Shown here: one piece after another, positions 34,515 to 47,625 of the stretch
How positions within the stretch are numbered: the stretch's first letter is position 1
Layout of the letters: the number at the start of each line of letters is the position of its first letter
Assembly: GCA_028015205.1 (NCBI GenBank)
Contig: CM051518.1
Span: 61,149,978-61,213,977 of the forward strand
Source of the DNA: Mytilisepta virgata
Taxonomy: Eukaryota > Mollusca > Bivalvia > Mytilida > Mytilidae
Reading direction: 5' to 3'
DNA length: 64,000 nt
Translations under genes and position numbers: made by a program
The notes under the pieces: generated by a model
What the model was told of the DNA's origin: nothing
Database searches by the model: none
The model's input: only the letters and a program-made list of their open reading frames with translations

Positions 34515-37284
34515 TGATTATAATAGTATTTGATCAGAATAAGCTGTCGCGAACTTCTAACAAAAATCTTGTGTAAAAATTTATAATTTTCAATACATTT
34601 GGTGCCAGAATATAGTCTATAATACTGCGTGCATGGTTTATCCTTGGAGACAAATAAACATGGAATACCAGTATTCATGTGTATGTCATTTGACGTTAAG
34701 CTTTTCATACTTGCACAAATATTGGCACGTCCAACCTTCTTGCCTTTCTACATTAATGCCCAATGTCACTGGCATATTCATCTATCTGACTGATCAATTA
34801 TAATAGGTCTTCCTCGTTTTTAAGCAATTGTTTTCTGCTGTTTCTTTGACTTTGTATAACCATGACAAGTGTAGTGATTGTAAGATATGCCTTATTTAAT
34901 GTTGTTCCTGTTACCCATGAACAAATTATGAATGCAGAAAATAAAGAAGACAGAAAAAAACTTATTTTGAAAACTTACCCTGAAACTACATACATGTATA
35001 TACCTTATACTTTATTAATAGCATATTTCACCCATAGGGGTCAAGCTATATACATGTACAATCACATACAAATCGTGAATAAAATCAACATGACATTAAG
35101 GTACAAATACATAATAAACCGACGTGGACCTCATTTTTGCAATTCTAATGATTGCTTTATAAAGTCGCAAACATAAGGCAACAGTTCAAGTTGAGGATTA
35201 AGGACTAGTTTTACTTTTTAAAAAGTTAGGATTATTTTGTTTTATTTTCGTAATAAGATTATCTCTGATAGAATCATTAATTTTGCATTTATAAAGAAAA
35301 AGTGATATATACAAATGTACTATTCTACTCTCCTCTTTGCATACATGCATGTCCAACGTCTCTCAAATTCAAAGTGTTGTGGCTGTAGATAATCTTCTTG
35401 TCTATCCACCACATACATATACAATTGGTGTAATGATAAAGTTAAAAAAATAATGAAGTGACCCCTTTTTTGTTTTATTGTGAACATAAAAAAAGAAACA
35501 GATAGTCAATATAAAAATTCATGGATAAATTTAGTGTAGTTCCGTTAAGATTCTAATACAACTGGACGATACAATCCATGTATATCGAAATACATTATTT
35601 TTATATCTGATATTTCTTTACATTTTATTTGATATAAATTTTACCTCACGGAAATTTGGCTGGGATAAATTAATGGAAACCAATTCCGTTTAATCTTATT
35701 ATTTCACATTTTCAAAGTTGTTGTAAAACAATAATGATATAATTTGACATTGATTTGCTTTCACTACTCATTATCTGAATTTGGAACACAAAATAAATGT
35801 ATTAACAGTTTACAGAAAACAGTTGAGGCTTTCAATTTTAAATGTTTTTCAACAAACAGGTTCGATTTATTTCCTGTAGTTTGAAAGAGTTGTCAAATTT
35901 CAATGTCTTTAATTGTCATTTTGTCTTCGGTATATGATCTCTACATCTCCGTTACAAACTCATTTTCATTTGTTTCTGTATACTTTTTATGAGAGAAGAA
36001 ACTGACAATATTTAAAATTTTGTTGATGAAATAAACATGTTAGGCTTATTCGAAAGATATTTGAAACTTATTGTTCATTATTTCTGTAAATAAGGACCGA
36101 CAATAATATGATCAAAAATACTAGAAAATACAGCTTGGTTTAGAAGCAACATAACACTGAACTCGTCATCTAAAGTGCTTATATAGAGCAAACGTGCACT
36201 CACCTGCGACTGCTACACTTGCGCACGAGGGTATCTTCTAGGTATCAGTCGATAGTACCTCATTTTTTTTTTTACATTTTCGGTCATTTTGATATTACAT
36301 TTAATTTTTAATGTGTATAACTACTGACCCAGAATTAAAGCGATTGATTGATTGCTGTTGAACGCCGTGTGGGCAAGTATTACAGACATACCTTGGCGGA
36401 GGATTAAAGACTCCTATTTCAGTATTTAATCTTTTTTCGCCTTATTTAGTAAATTTTATGACTAACACGGCGGCCTAGCGTCGACATAAACGATACTGCT
36501 TGCTCTCTGTCGATAACCACTACGTCTCTTCTTACTTTTGGCAAATGGAATTCGTAAGTTAATTCAAAAACGTTTTGACTGCATAAAATATTTTTTCAAG
36601 TACTTAGAAATGAAACAAAAGATTGAAGAATATATCATGAAACATTTTTTTACGGGCAAGAACTTTATAACTGGGTACAGAAAGAAAAAGATAATATACA
36701 GTTAAAACTATTTTTGTACGTCCAGTTAGTACTATTTGTATGACTATTTCTGCGTACACTCGTCCGCTGCATAACTATTTCTTAACGTAAAGTTTGTTCA
36801 TTGTACAACTATCTTAGAATGTACAGTATGTACATTGTATAACTATCTTTCTTTGTACTTTCTCTATATTGTAAGACTTATACATTATATACTGTTTTAC
36901 TTCCTGTAATTATACGGCTTTCACAACAGTACTAACCAACTACAAATGTAAATATTAAAGTCGTTTAATTCTAATTAAATATATCACTGAACAATGCACA
37001 GATGAGGAGTCTTTCAGTTTTAAAAATCTCGTGGGTGACACATATCAACAGAAGATGATAATATGGTCAGTTTTCAACGTCTTTGATTATGAAAAGTTTT
37101 TTTTTTTTCTAAATTGGATCTTCATCATGAAACAATAAAATATTCTTAACACTTGTTTGAATGATTAAAGAGTTAAGAGATCTATTTTTTTTCTTCAAAA
37201 AACTACATTTGTATAACTATTGTCAAAACAAAATAATAAATATATTTCATAAAATTGTATGAATGATATATTTTAACACGCTCT
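34515..37284. other. Intergenic AT-rich DNA
   Basis: Convergent 3' ends of the 7-segment gene (plus) and the cysteine-rich gene (minus) border this stretch. An ATG frame at 34862-35176 (104 codons) has no recognisable features. No repeat family was recognised. Confidence 0.45.
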
Positions 37285-40200
37285 TTACTTCTTGTAGAAA
37301 TAGAACTTTCTAAAATCACGCGATTTTCTCTTCTCAGGAGATCCAGTTCCTATAAAGTATAGAAAAATAAATGTCTTAGAGATTTTATATTTGCAATTGC
37401 CATGATGATACTTTGTATATCAATAAATGTTTACGAATATCCGATCATCACTGAAAATTAAAACGACCATACAGAGCATATTTATTTACAATGGATATTT
37501 CATTCGTTTATTGTGACTCTTGACCAATCAAACGTAACGTTACAATACCTTTTCGGTTGTTCATACTGAAAATACACAGGTGTGCAAGGCCTAAAACCCC
37601 TGTTTTTACGGAGAACTGGAAAAACTTAAACCTGTTTTTAAAATTCAGCGTCTTTGCCCTCGTTCCACTGCGCTCCACTCGGTAAAGACGTGAATTTTAA
37701 AAACTCGAACATTTCCCAGTCTTCATTTTGAACTCGTGTGAGAACCTATTAGACTTCTTACATGTTATTTTAGTCACATCCTATGTTATTTCAGTCGAAT
37801 CTCCTCTCATTTTATTCTCGTTGCTTCCTATTTTAGTCTGTTGTGGTGTAATTCCAGTTATTTCTTGTGTTATTTCAGTTGTATCTGGTGTAATTTCAGT
37901 AACTGCTAGTGTAATTTCAGTAACTGCTAGTGTAATTTCAGTAGCTGCTAGTATAATTTCAGTAGCTGCTAGTGTAATTTCAGTAGCTGCTAGTGTAATT
38001 TCAGAAGACCGAAGCTGTTTGTTTAGTTGATGTATAACTTCCTGATTTTTGCTTTCCAACTTTTTGTTTCAAGCAATAATGGATAGAGATTATCTGATTT
38101 TGAAGTCTAGTGTGATTTATATTTTGTTTTGTTTCTATATCTTCATTTGATGATTTAAGCTTCCTTTCTTTTTGTCTTTCGGTTTCACAAAGAATTCATG
38201 TATTGTATAAATTTGGGTTTTAAAATTCAATTTTTGAAGTATTGAAATTTCATACACTATATTTATTAGAATATTTTTGCCGTTTGTCTGACTTTTACTT
38301 TTAAAGTAAAAAACCATTTGTATTATTGTGAAATTTACATGACAGAACTCAATGATAAAAGTGAGGATTATCGGAAGGGTCATCTAAAAATAAAAAATCC
38401 TGAGAAAAATACAAAACCGAGATGAGGAAGGCAAGGAACAAAGAAACAATAAAAACACAAAAAGTTTTTAAAAAAATAATGATGCGCAAAATTGACCCAC
38501 GAAAAAAAACCGGGATGGCCCGGATGGGTAGTTCCTGCTTTTTTATAAAACACCCAGCGTGGTGTTCGTGTCACAAATTAAAAAACGTACCGGTGGAACC
38601 ACAGACTAATTCATGGACTGTAAAACCATTCTCCTTACTGGCACGGACCCATTCGGTTGCTGAAACACCATGGTCTAAAGATTCCAACTCATGAGCTGGA
38701 CAAATACAGTTTATCTGTAAAAGGAAGAGAACTTTTTATTTTAGTTAAATTTGTTCGTGTACAATATAGTGATACAGTGAGAGGCAGTTTTTTCCAACAA
38801 ATTATAATTTGTAAGTTATAACTAAAGCCAAAGTTGCGTGCAGTTCATCGTCAGAAACCCACGGCCGGTCCGGTTACGCTAAGTGTAGCAAAGCGTAAGC
38901 GCGACCGGCCGTGCATTTCCGACGATGAGTGCAGTTGTGATTAGTTTTCTTTACGGTAAAGCTTTGAGTTTTCTTTTTTATTTTTTATCTCTCAGTCGAG
39001 GCGAAACAAAAAAGTATATAAATAAAATAAAATAAAGTAAGATCAGGGAAACTACCCAATAACATAATTACAATTTACTAGTATTGGTGGAGCTAAAGGA
39101 CATAAGGGACGGGATCAAAAGTTCAATGTTCAATGTAGGATAAAAAACTTACTTCATATAGTTGTTTCACTGACCCCCCCACCCCTTTACTTAATTTGAG
39201 AAAAATTGATTGACCAATATGGGCATATGCTTTGAGAGTATACTTTTTGTATCATGAGTCCTGTTTTTCTTCAACAATGTATGTTTGTTCTGTATATTGA
39301 CTTGGACATCACTTGAATCCGTATTTTTCAATCCGAAATCGATGTCGGATAACAAAACTTGCAGCGATTTTTAGCCCCCCACCCCCAAACTATTTGAATT
39401 AAGTTTTTTTTATCCTACATTGAACTTTTGATCTCGTCCCTAAATATGTGAAATGTTTATGAAAGAGTTGTCGTGAACATCAACTATAGCACTGCTGGAT
39501 AGGACGCCTTTCATATCTAATTAACGTCTCAGTTTCCTGACTTATCTTTAATTCAAACTCAAGGGGATTGTTTCCACTTAATATAAAAGATCCACCATTA
39601 AAGGCAATTAACAGGACACATGTGCTACATTCTAAATTTGATATTTTTTAATTAAGTCGTTAGTGCGACTGCCACTAATTTGTATACGTCTGGGAAGGAA
39701 TTTTTCATTTTAAATTTGTTATTTTCTACTTTGATTTTTATTATTTCAGCGACCTTACTATTGTAAACTCGTGTATGCAGCTGGAAACATATAGCTTTAA
39801 TTCAGCTAATGAAATGTCACAACAGAAATACAGAGGAAATCAAAGCTAATTATTTTTCAGCCCGTCTGTTTCTTGTGCTTTCTTAAACAAATTCAAATTA
39901 AAAATTTTCAAAAAAACACATGTTAATTAAGATCCCATGGCAAACTTAGCACTTTAACTATATTCTAGGAATCTGGTATAGAAATTAATTGCGCAGATAT
40001 AAGATGTTTTTCCTTTTTTTTTTTTTGACAGAAAAAGCCTATAAAAAGGAAAAACAGGAACGCCCTGGGGCGGTTGGGAAGGGCAATTCTAAAATTATTA
40101 CATTGTAAAACAGCTTCATCAAACAAAAGAATTACACAAGAGACTCTCATTATAGGTATTTTTAAACTTTACCTGAATGTTTGTTTTTCTGTCGAGGTCA

Positions 40201-43200
40201 ATGTGTAACTTCTCTGCAGTTTCCCCTGGTAAACAAGGTCTCATTTCTGAAACTGGAGCGCACAATCCATACCTAAATAAAAAATAATTTATTTGACAAT
40301 TTAAAAATCAGTTAATTTCATAATTTCGTGATCTTATGTCAGTATGAGAAAGAACAGAAATGGCGTATAATAGAAAGGACCAAACTTGTGACAGACCTAA
40401 ATAATATGCGGTGGGGTTAAAGAGAACAAATATACCTAAGGACCAAACCAAAAAAAAAACCCAACTCAATAAATCAGACAGAAAAACCTGGGAAGACAAA
40501 TGAGGTTTAAACAAGGAAATTTTGGTTCCTCTTTAATAACAAGTTTATACTTTAAACAATATTTTTATTACTCGCTTGACATTCTTTAGTAATAACACCA
40601 AATATTAAAATAACAATTGCATTTATTTTAGTGTTGATCTGATACGTAAAACTATTCTTTTGTAGTAATAAACTAACAGTACAAACACATAAAATAAATT
40701 CCTTGGGTATTTTGCACATTTCTGGATAAGCCTTCATCATGCAGTAGCGCCACTGACCAAAACTTTGGAAGTCCAAAAATTAATGAAAACATTGTGGGCA
40801 TAGAATTAAAGGTGGATCAACTTTCATTGGCGAAGTTGAAACCCATGCAATTGAAAATCTCAACACGTGCACCTAAAAACGTGTCTCGCCCGAGGCAATG
40901 GATACTTTGGGAACGATATGCAACTGAAAATCTCAACGCGTGTACCTAACAAAGTGTCACGGCCGAGACAATGGATACTGAGGGGACGATATGCAACCAA
41001 TAATCTCAACATGTGACATAACAACGCGACACGACCGATGCAATTGATACCGAGGGCACTTTATATACAACTGCAAATATCAAAATGTGCACATAACAAC
41101 GTATCCGGCCGATCCTATGAATACCGAGTGAACGATATACAATTGAAAATCTCAACAGTTGTACCTAACACGTACCTAACAATGCGTCACTGCCGATGTA
41201 ATGGATACTGAGGGGACTTTATATGCAACTGAAAATATCAACACATGCACCTATCAACGTATCCGGTCGAGGCAATGGATACGAGTGGAGATATACAATT
41301 GAAAATCTCAACACGTGTACCTAACAACGAGTCACGGCCGAAGCAATGGATACTGAGGGGAGATATACGACTGAAAATCTCAACATGTGTACCAAACCAC
41401 GTATCACGGAGACTAACAGTCCATCTGCAGCAGTAACACATCAGTAGAAGCAAGACATACTAAGGCGTTATATTGTCCATTTATGGATTGATAACATGAG
41501 GCAGGTCAGCCGCCCAGTGAATGTTGGTTGTAAGAAAATATTACGCACATATAGATAAAATGTGTGGGTTCAATCCGATCCTTCAGTTCGTAACCATAAA
41601 GTACAAATTTTAAAATATAACAGTTGTCAACGAATAAAAGTCTGAAGAATCCCTATATGCACTGAAATAACAAGACTGATACTTTCGATGCAAATATGAT
41701 GGACCATCGTTGTCGTTCAAATATAAGCAAATATATATAGGTCTTAACATCGGCCATGTAGTTTAAACCATAACCTATCATTTCATGGTTTTTGAAAATC
41801 GAGTAAGGGTCAATTTTGTATGAGATAGGTAAAATTTAGTTATAAATTAATCATTTCAAAATTTCAAAACCTGAAACTAAAATTTTCTAAACGTTTTTAT
41901 ATATACAACAAAGAGCTAAGTGAAATACAACAGAATATCAACTCGCACAAGTCATGTACCGATCATTAAAAGATGCATTATTAGATTTTTACAGAAAAAC
42001 AAACCACAATTGCAGGAAAACTTCACTTAGTAATGGCACATTGAATGTTATCATCTTTCTCCCATTCTTTTCTTTTCGTTGTACATTGAATAAATCTCAA
42101 ATAACTCTTTTTCCATTTTCCAAATTATTACTGCATTTAGATAATTAATTATAAAGTGCAATTAATATATATTTTTTTCTATAAAACATTAAAGGGATTG
42201 GCCGAATGAAAAAAAAACGTGATAAAAAAATAATAACATAACTCCCCATAATTACAATCCTTATCCTATTTCATAAAACGACCCACTAATTCCTATATAA
42301 TTTATTGACTGTGTGGGACACTAAAATCTTAACAAGCTAACGTTTCCGATATTTATTTAATAACCGTCAATTAAAAATGTGTTATGTTTTAGAATGTGTC
42401 AAATATAGAGTAAATATTCTCAAATTATTACAATTTAATTAAAATGACCTAATATAACGTAGAGAAGTGCAATACAAACATTTATAACCACTACTAATAT
42501 TCATTTGTATCGCCTTTAGGACTGATTGTTAAAAACAAACTTCTATTTTACTCCAGTAAAATCTAGCTTGCTCTAAGGGGTTTTAAAAAATATCAAACTT
42601 CTGAGAACAAAACAGTGACTCCCTTCTGAAAAGTTTTATCCTTAGATTTTTTTTCTTTTTTGTTTGTTTGTTTCCCTTTTTTGTTTTGTTTTGTTTGTTT
42701 GTTTGTTTGTTTGTTTGTTTGTTTGTTTGTTTGTTTTGTTTTGTTGTTTTTGTTTTTGTCTTTTTGATCATTTTTGGCATTTGAATCTGGTCTTCAGAGC
42801 TTAGTTTATTGTAAGGTCAAAAACTAGATCATTGTACCATGAAAGAAGACCGTTCGAAACGCAGATATCAACATTTAAAATAACGAAAATAAGTAAAATA
42901 TTCAAAACTGATGATAAGTTAAATAAAACGTTCATCTGGAAAAAAAATTGGATGAAAAATACCAAGAAGTCCCAAAGTCATTCGTTAAAAAAAAGTCGAT
43001 ATTTATGTTGTCTGCCTGAATCCTGCTACCCCCGGGAGATATTTTTGCAAATATGTTAAGTTAGCACTGAAGACTTTTTTTTAATTCTGATACTATGATC
43101 GGCAGTAAGTATGCTCCGCACAAAAAACTTGTCAGGTTTGAGCTGTTGTGATTTTTTAAATTAAATTTTATTTTAATATAATATGCACTGTGATTTGAAA

Positions 43201-46065
43201 AGTGTTTTCGGCCCTCTTTGTTTAAATAGACAAAATACAGTGCATCATTATAACTTTTGATCAGTAATCTGTTAGAATAATTTTTAATTAACATTCCTCT
43301 TTTGTTTGCAATGAACTTAAATATGGGACCATTTTAGTACAAAAATTGCCGAAGTGAAAATTTTCAGAGAAAACCTTTAACATCTTAAGAAATTTTCACG
43401 ATATAATTGTCAGTTATCTTCTTCGAGTTTCATTGAGTATAATACTTGTCATTCCATGAAAAACTTTGGAGACAATTCTGATGTTAAAATTATCAAATTA
43501 TGTAATCTTTCAAACGTTTTTTGTTTGCTTGTAATTCATAATCTCATGAAGCTTTCTTGTGAATCAATACGTCAAATGCTGGTTGCAAAGTGAAATAAAT
43601 GAATTGTGAACAAGTTTTTCTTCATAATATACTGACTTATTTTTGAAAAACGAGATACAGTGACAACAACATACACATATAATCCAAAGGTAACAGGACA
43701 ACTCGAACCAACGACAATTCGGACCACATTTAAATATACCTGGATCTCTTCTGAGATAATTCGAATGACCTTTTCTGACAATTTGAATCACTTTTGGAGT
43801 CAAAACACAGCGACATTTGAGACAATTCGGACTAACTTTAAAAGATAACGGATAATTTTGATGATGAGATAAATCTGAAAATACAATCCATTTCAGACGC
43901 CTCAGATCACACTTGAGAAATCACAACCATTCCTCACAATTCTGACAATATTTTCGAGACACAGCGAAAGTTGTTTAGTTGAGTGTTAGGTTCTTTATAA
44001 AGGTTATAAATCAAACAAATACAACTGACTTAAATTTTATTAACATTTCTCCGTTGTATATGTTTGTGATGTTAGTTCGAGGAAAGCCCTGTCGGGAGTG
44101 TTCGGTGATTCTTAAGAGACCAGAACTATGACGATTCCTTGCGTGTTTGTCTCGATAGCTCTTTGACTTATTGCCGTCTTTGCATTCTGACATTACTGAC
44201 TGGGTTTGACGACAACCAAAATAAAATTTGCCACGTACCTAATTAGCTATAGGTTTATGTGTTCTTTCATCAGAATATTTTGTTTGTTTGTTTGTTTAGT
44301 TGGGGTTTTACGCCGTTTTTCAGCACGTTTTGGCTATTTCGCGGTGGCCAGTTTTTATTGGTGGAGGAAGCCGGAGTACCCGGAGAGAACTACCGACCTT
44401 CGGTAGGAAAATTGGCAATCCTTGTCAATTCAGATTGGAGTCGAACTCACAACCTCAGTGTTGACAGGCTAGTGATCATTAGTAGTCATGACGAACTATC
44501 TAGGCCATTCGGCCACCGAGGCCCCCAGAATATTTTGTTATTTATGGGCTGTAACAAAATAAACCTAAATATTTTAAATGATTTAACAAAATAACTAAAA
44601 CACATTCAATGTAAATGAAATGAAATTAATTTGATCTATTTGTCCGAATTGTCTCCAGATATGTCCGTTTTGAAATAAAAAATATTCCGAGTTATCTTCA
44701 GAGTGGTCCGAGTTGCTCTTTCCAAAAATTGATCAAGTTGTCTTTAAAGTAGCCCTAGTTATCTTTTGCTCGAGCTGTCATGAATTCAAACATTCAAAGC
44801 GCCATAAAAAGCATAACGAAAATTAATTTGTCATCAATGGTACTCAAAGCCAAACACTGGAATTAAAAACAAATACATATAATTAAAGTTCAAGAGCAGC
44901 ATAACCTAAAAACCAAAAACTAGCGTCGACGAGAACTAATAGTACTTTCCTTAATTTTTTTCACTTCTTAGTCCAACAATTGAATATAAAGTGTATTAGA
45001 GATTGAAGTAATGTTGGTTAAAAATGCAATACCATCAACTCAAAATAATTAACCGAGCAAAATACCAGATGAATCCTTGCTTTACATTGAGTTTCTTAAA
45101 TGAATCGTTCAAGCTATTTGTTGTGGAATTCCACTGACGTCATAAATTCTTAAGTCATTTGGAAAAAGGGAACTAGTTGTTTTGTGCAGATTGGTCCTTG
45201 GGGGAATATGACCGAACATCGAATGTTTGCCTGACTGCTCAAGCCTTATGTGCGCAGGCGACCTTGATAAAGCACAAACGATCTATTATAATAGAATTTC
45301 ACTTAATCACAGATGTAAATGATTTGAAATATCCCTTAATGTCTGTTTTTAAACTTGTTAAATTGGACAAATTGATTGACAAAAAGCTTTAAAGAGAAAT
45401 ATGTCAAAATTTTAGTTTCTCTTTTGTCAGATATGAAAATCAATGTTAAGATAATTTTCAGGTGACTTAGCTATAAAGAAATCGATTTGTAGCTTTTTTC
45501 TGGTTCACAAAAATTGTGTTATTTTACATATTTTGCTATAATGATGCAGCATAGTAATTGTATTAAAACTTTTTAAAAAAACTTTTAAAAGAGCACACCA
45601 ATGCAAAAGTGAACATTACTATACATGTAAGTGAATGTACCTATATGCATATTTAATCCATTTTTGACTTATCAGTAGTACTCAGGCCAGAAATCTTGAA
45701 AACAGTCAAGACTCGAAATCTTGAATAGCAGATGAAAATACAAAAGTAACTTAGTTAAAAAACCAACCAAGGACAAATCTATGCGTATTTGTAGATTACG
45801 AACCTGTCAATAACTTAAACTGATCATGTTATGTTATACGAGAGATGCCTAAATAAATCGGTCAAACTGTATATTTTCAAACATATGATACTTACCAAAG
45901 ACCATCTTCAACTAATATGGTTTGCTTGCCTGGTGCCTTAGGACATTTCTGATTTCCGGGACACTGACATGTAACGTAGCTGAAGTAGTGGCGTTCTTCG
46001 ACGAAGTAAGACAGAGCATTTATCTTGGAACAAACTGTGTTTTCTTCACACATTGGTAAAGGGTC
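37285..46065 (-). CDS. Cysteine-rich, probably secreted protein, last 4 exons (5' end not found)
   Basis: Minus-strand exons are 46065-45896, 40272-40173, 38714-38591 and 37349-37285 (stop TAA). All junctions are GT-AG and the phases (2,0,1) join into one frame of 152 codons. It has ten cysteines, at positions 6, 12, 33, 35, 41, 61, 70, 93, 95 and 128 of the recovered part. They include two C-x-C pairs (VTCQCPG and NCICPAH), and the tail is basic (SPEKRKSRDFRKF). An even cysteine number and no hydrophobic stretch suggest an extracellular disulfide-bonded protein. The missing first exon(s) upstream of 46065 would supply the start and any signal peptide. Intron 1 of the recovered part is 5.6 kb and holds minisatellites and a SINE. 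I do not recognise the family. CQCP-type motifs occur in several unrelated secreted invertebrate proteins. Confidence 0.78.
37610..37724. repeat. Foldback in the last intron of the cysteine-rich gene
   Basis: TTTTTAAAATTCAGCGTCTT on the left mirrors GACGTGAATTTTAAAAA on the right, around a CGTTCCACTGCGCTCCACTCG loop region. Outer arms GAACTGG and CCAGTC continue imperfectly. Confidence 0.82.
37885..38005. repeat. 21-bp minisatellite
   Basis: Five to six good copies of GTAATTTCAGTAGCTGCTA, with looser copies back to about 37760. Both strands stay open (SVIAA-type and TEITLAA-type 7-residue repeats) because the period is a multiple of three. Lies in the last intron of the cysteine-rich gene. 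Confidence 0.9.
38839..38934. repeat. Foldback with GC-rich arms
   Basis: TGCAGTTCATCGTC pairs with GACGATGAGTGCA, and CACGGCCGGTC pairs with GACCGGCCGTG, around a loop flanked by TTACGCT and AGCGTAA. Confidence 0.88.
39106..39440. mobile_element. 335-bp TIR element with TAA target duplication
   Basis: The ends are GGGACGGGATCAAAAGTTCA and, reverse-complemented, GGGACGAGATCAAAAGTTCA, continuing to about 40 bp. They are flanked by TAA on both sides (39103-39105 and 39441-39443). The 3-bp TAA duplication suggests a PIF/Harbinger-like MITE. No coding capacity. It lies in an intron of the cysteine-rich gene. Confidence 0.82.
40350..40515. repeat. Interspersed repeat, related to 2935-3103
   Basis: Shares GAGAACAAAT, ATACCTAAGGA, CCAAACCAAAAAAAAA and GGGAAGACAAATG in the same order with the start of the window. 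A short hydrophobic minus-strand frame across it is part of the repeat. Confidence 0.6.
40870..41415. repeat. Minisatellite, about 73-bp period, about 7 copies
   Basis: Each unit contains CAATGGATACTGAGG, ATATGCAACTGAAAATCTCA, GTACCTAACAA and CACGGCCGA in that order, with variable spacing. Short open frames through it on both strands are repeat-derived. Confidence 0.88.
42658..42745. repeat. (TTTG)n microsatellite
   Basis: Mostly GTTT repeats interrupted by TTTTG variants. The lysine/threonine/glutamine-rich frame on the minus strand is an artefact of this tract. Confidence 0.93.
43690..43850. repeat. Degenerate GACAATTCGGAC repeats (left cluster)
   Basis: Words such as GACAATTCGGACC, GATAATTCGAATGACC, GACAATTTGAATCAC and GACAATTCGGACTAAC recur roughly every 29-40 bp. 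A mirrored cluster on the opposite strand lies at about 44640-44780, beyond the SINE. Confidence 0.6.
44285..44525 (-). mobile_element. Full-length tRNA-headed SINE (241 bp)
   Basis: Reads on the minus strand from a tRNA-like head (GTGGCCGAATGGC region, box B GTTCGACTCC) to a body with TACTCCGGCTTCCTCC and GGCGTAAAACCCC, then an (AAAC)n tail. A 14-bp target duplication CAGAATATTTTGTT flanks it at 44271-44284 and 44526-44539. The body resembles conserved SINE modules of molluscs (V- or Nin-type). I cannot decide which. Confidence 0.9.
44640..44780. repeat. Degenerate GACAATTCGGAC repeats (right cluster, inverted)
   Basis: On the minus strand the words GAGACAATTCGGAC, GATAACTCGGA, GCAACTCGGACC and GACAACTTGATC recur. 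They mirror the cluster at 43690-43850. Confidence 0.55.
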
Positions 46066-47150
46066 CTAAAATACAGAAGAAACATTGTCCTGGATCTAAG
46101 AATTATCTATTTTTAGAAAGGAATCTTTACTGATTAATGCATTACAATATCAAATCATCTCTCCGTATCTTGTAAGTTCAGTATACTTGTCAGACAGACA
46201 TATCGAAAATCGCAGGACTTTCAAACGAATTGAGACCCAGTTAGTCGGTAGGGTATTCATTTTCTACTATGCGATTCTTCCAGTAGGACAAAACAGGGAA
46301 TAAAATCAGATGAACATCTTACTGGACACCAGAATTCTATCCTATCTCTAGTTAACTGGGACAGGGAACCCAGTTCACAGTGGAGGCCGTAGAAAAGTGT
46401 TGGTCGTAGCAACATTATTGAAATCAATACTAAGGGGTAAAAAAAAATCAAAACAAATATTTTTAACCATACTTGTGAAAACCTAATAAATACAGATATT
46501 GATACATTTCAAAATGTTAAGAATCGTCTTCATACATAATTCTTACAGTGAATTTAAAGGTCTTTACCAAGCATATTCGCATCGCAAAATGTTGAATTAG
46601 TTCCCACGTATGTGAAATGTGGAAATTATTAAATTCAGTGTGTTCATTCCATTGTTAGCAGGCACAAATTAATGTCTCCAATGGTTTAAATTGATTGTCT
46701 TTAATCTGATAATCAGTCAGGGAGTCTTTTCAGTCTAGTCAATTTTGCAGAAGATATCCTTATTTTTAGCGCGTGAGAAACGCCGTCATACAATTAAAAT
46801 ACCATTGTGACTTAAGAACGCGGAAACATATTATGCTGTGTCTCCAATGTTTAAATATCATTAAATCCAACGACAACTTTTGGTGGATTTAGCCATTTTA
46901 GGGTCTATGGGGTGGTCCGGGGATTAGAAATTTTTAACACTTGCAGAGAAAACTTTATGATTTCAATGGTTAAATATTTTGATCTGTTTTCCCGGCTGTT
47001 GTTTAATAGTATTCTTTTTGTTTTTTTTTTTTTTTTTTAATTCTGGATTAAATATCGTTTGCCCCCAAAATTAGCTCGAGATTAATTAGTTAATTTCAAA
47101 TAAAAAATTACTGTCTCAATTTTTATAAAGAAAAAACATACTGAGGTATA
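46066..47150. other. No feature resolved; expected site of upstream exon(s)
   Basis: The missing first exon(s) of the cysteine-rich gene must lie in or beyond this stretch. A minus-strand frame at 46257-46451 is moderately cysteine-rich but I see no convincing splice borders. A poly(T) tract lies near 47020-47038. Confidence 0.4.
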
Positions 47151-47520
47151 ATAAGCGAGCGAGGCTTGCTTTTAAGTGTATCAAATTTCGGATATATAAG
47201 TGTATACATGATAAGGGCCAAGTATTCTACAATTGAATATAAGTTTCGGCAAGGTGGCGGCGCCGCTGCGTCCATCGTAACTCCTCTGCCATTCTACAGT
47301 AGGGGCCGTGAAAATGTCCGAGAATTTACGATTGGTAAAACCGGAAATTATCACTAGGCGCATGTCCCATGAAATCATTAGTTCATTCGTCCCTTTATTT
47401 CTCGGACCCATTTTGGTATTTACGTCCGATTTAATTTGTCAACCTAATTCGATAAATCTAAAAGAAAGCACAAACTTCGCTCGCTCCTCAGGTCGCACAT
47501 GTCTCATATTAAGCATATGT
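47151..47520 (+). repeat. Diverged direct repeat, copy A (promoter/exon-like)
   Basis: Matches 48109-48423 throughout: AAGCGAGCGAGGCTTGCT, then AAGTGTATCAAATTTCGG, a GGCGG word, CTCCTCTGCCATTCTACAGT, GAAAATG, and CGCATGTCCCATGAAATCAT. It contains an ATG frame of 86 codons. The first 20 or so codons are also open in copy B, with mostly replacement differences. This may be an old duplicated first exon with 5' region, or simply an interspersed repeat. Confidence 0.6.
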
Positions 47521-47625
47521 GATGGGATTACATTGGTTACTAATTTATTCTCATTTATTTTATGTTAAGGTTAGTATTATTTGTAGTTCCATACTTTTTC
47601 CTTCTGAGCACGGCCATTGAAATTC

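Noticed and set aside
34862..35176. 104-codon ATG frame downstream of the 7-segment gene
   Set aside because: The second half has UTR-like AT-rich composition, and there are no recognisable features or splice support.
46257..46451. Cysteine-containing minus-strand frame as upstream exon of the cysteine-rich gene
   Set aside because: No clear acceptor or donor at its borders, and the phase could not be matched.
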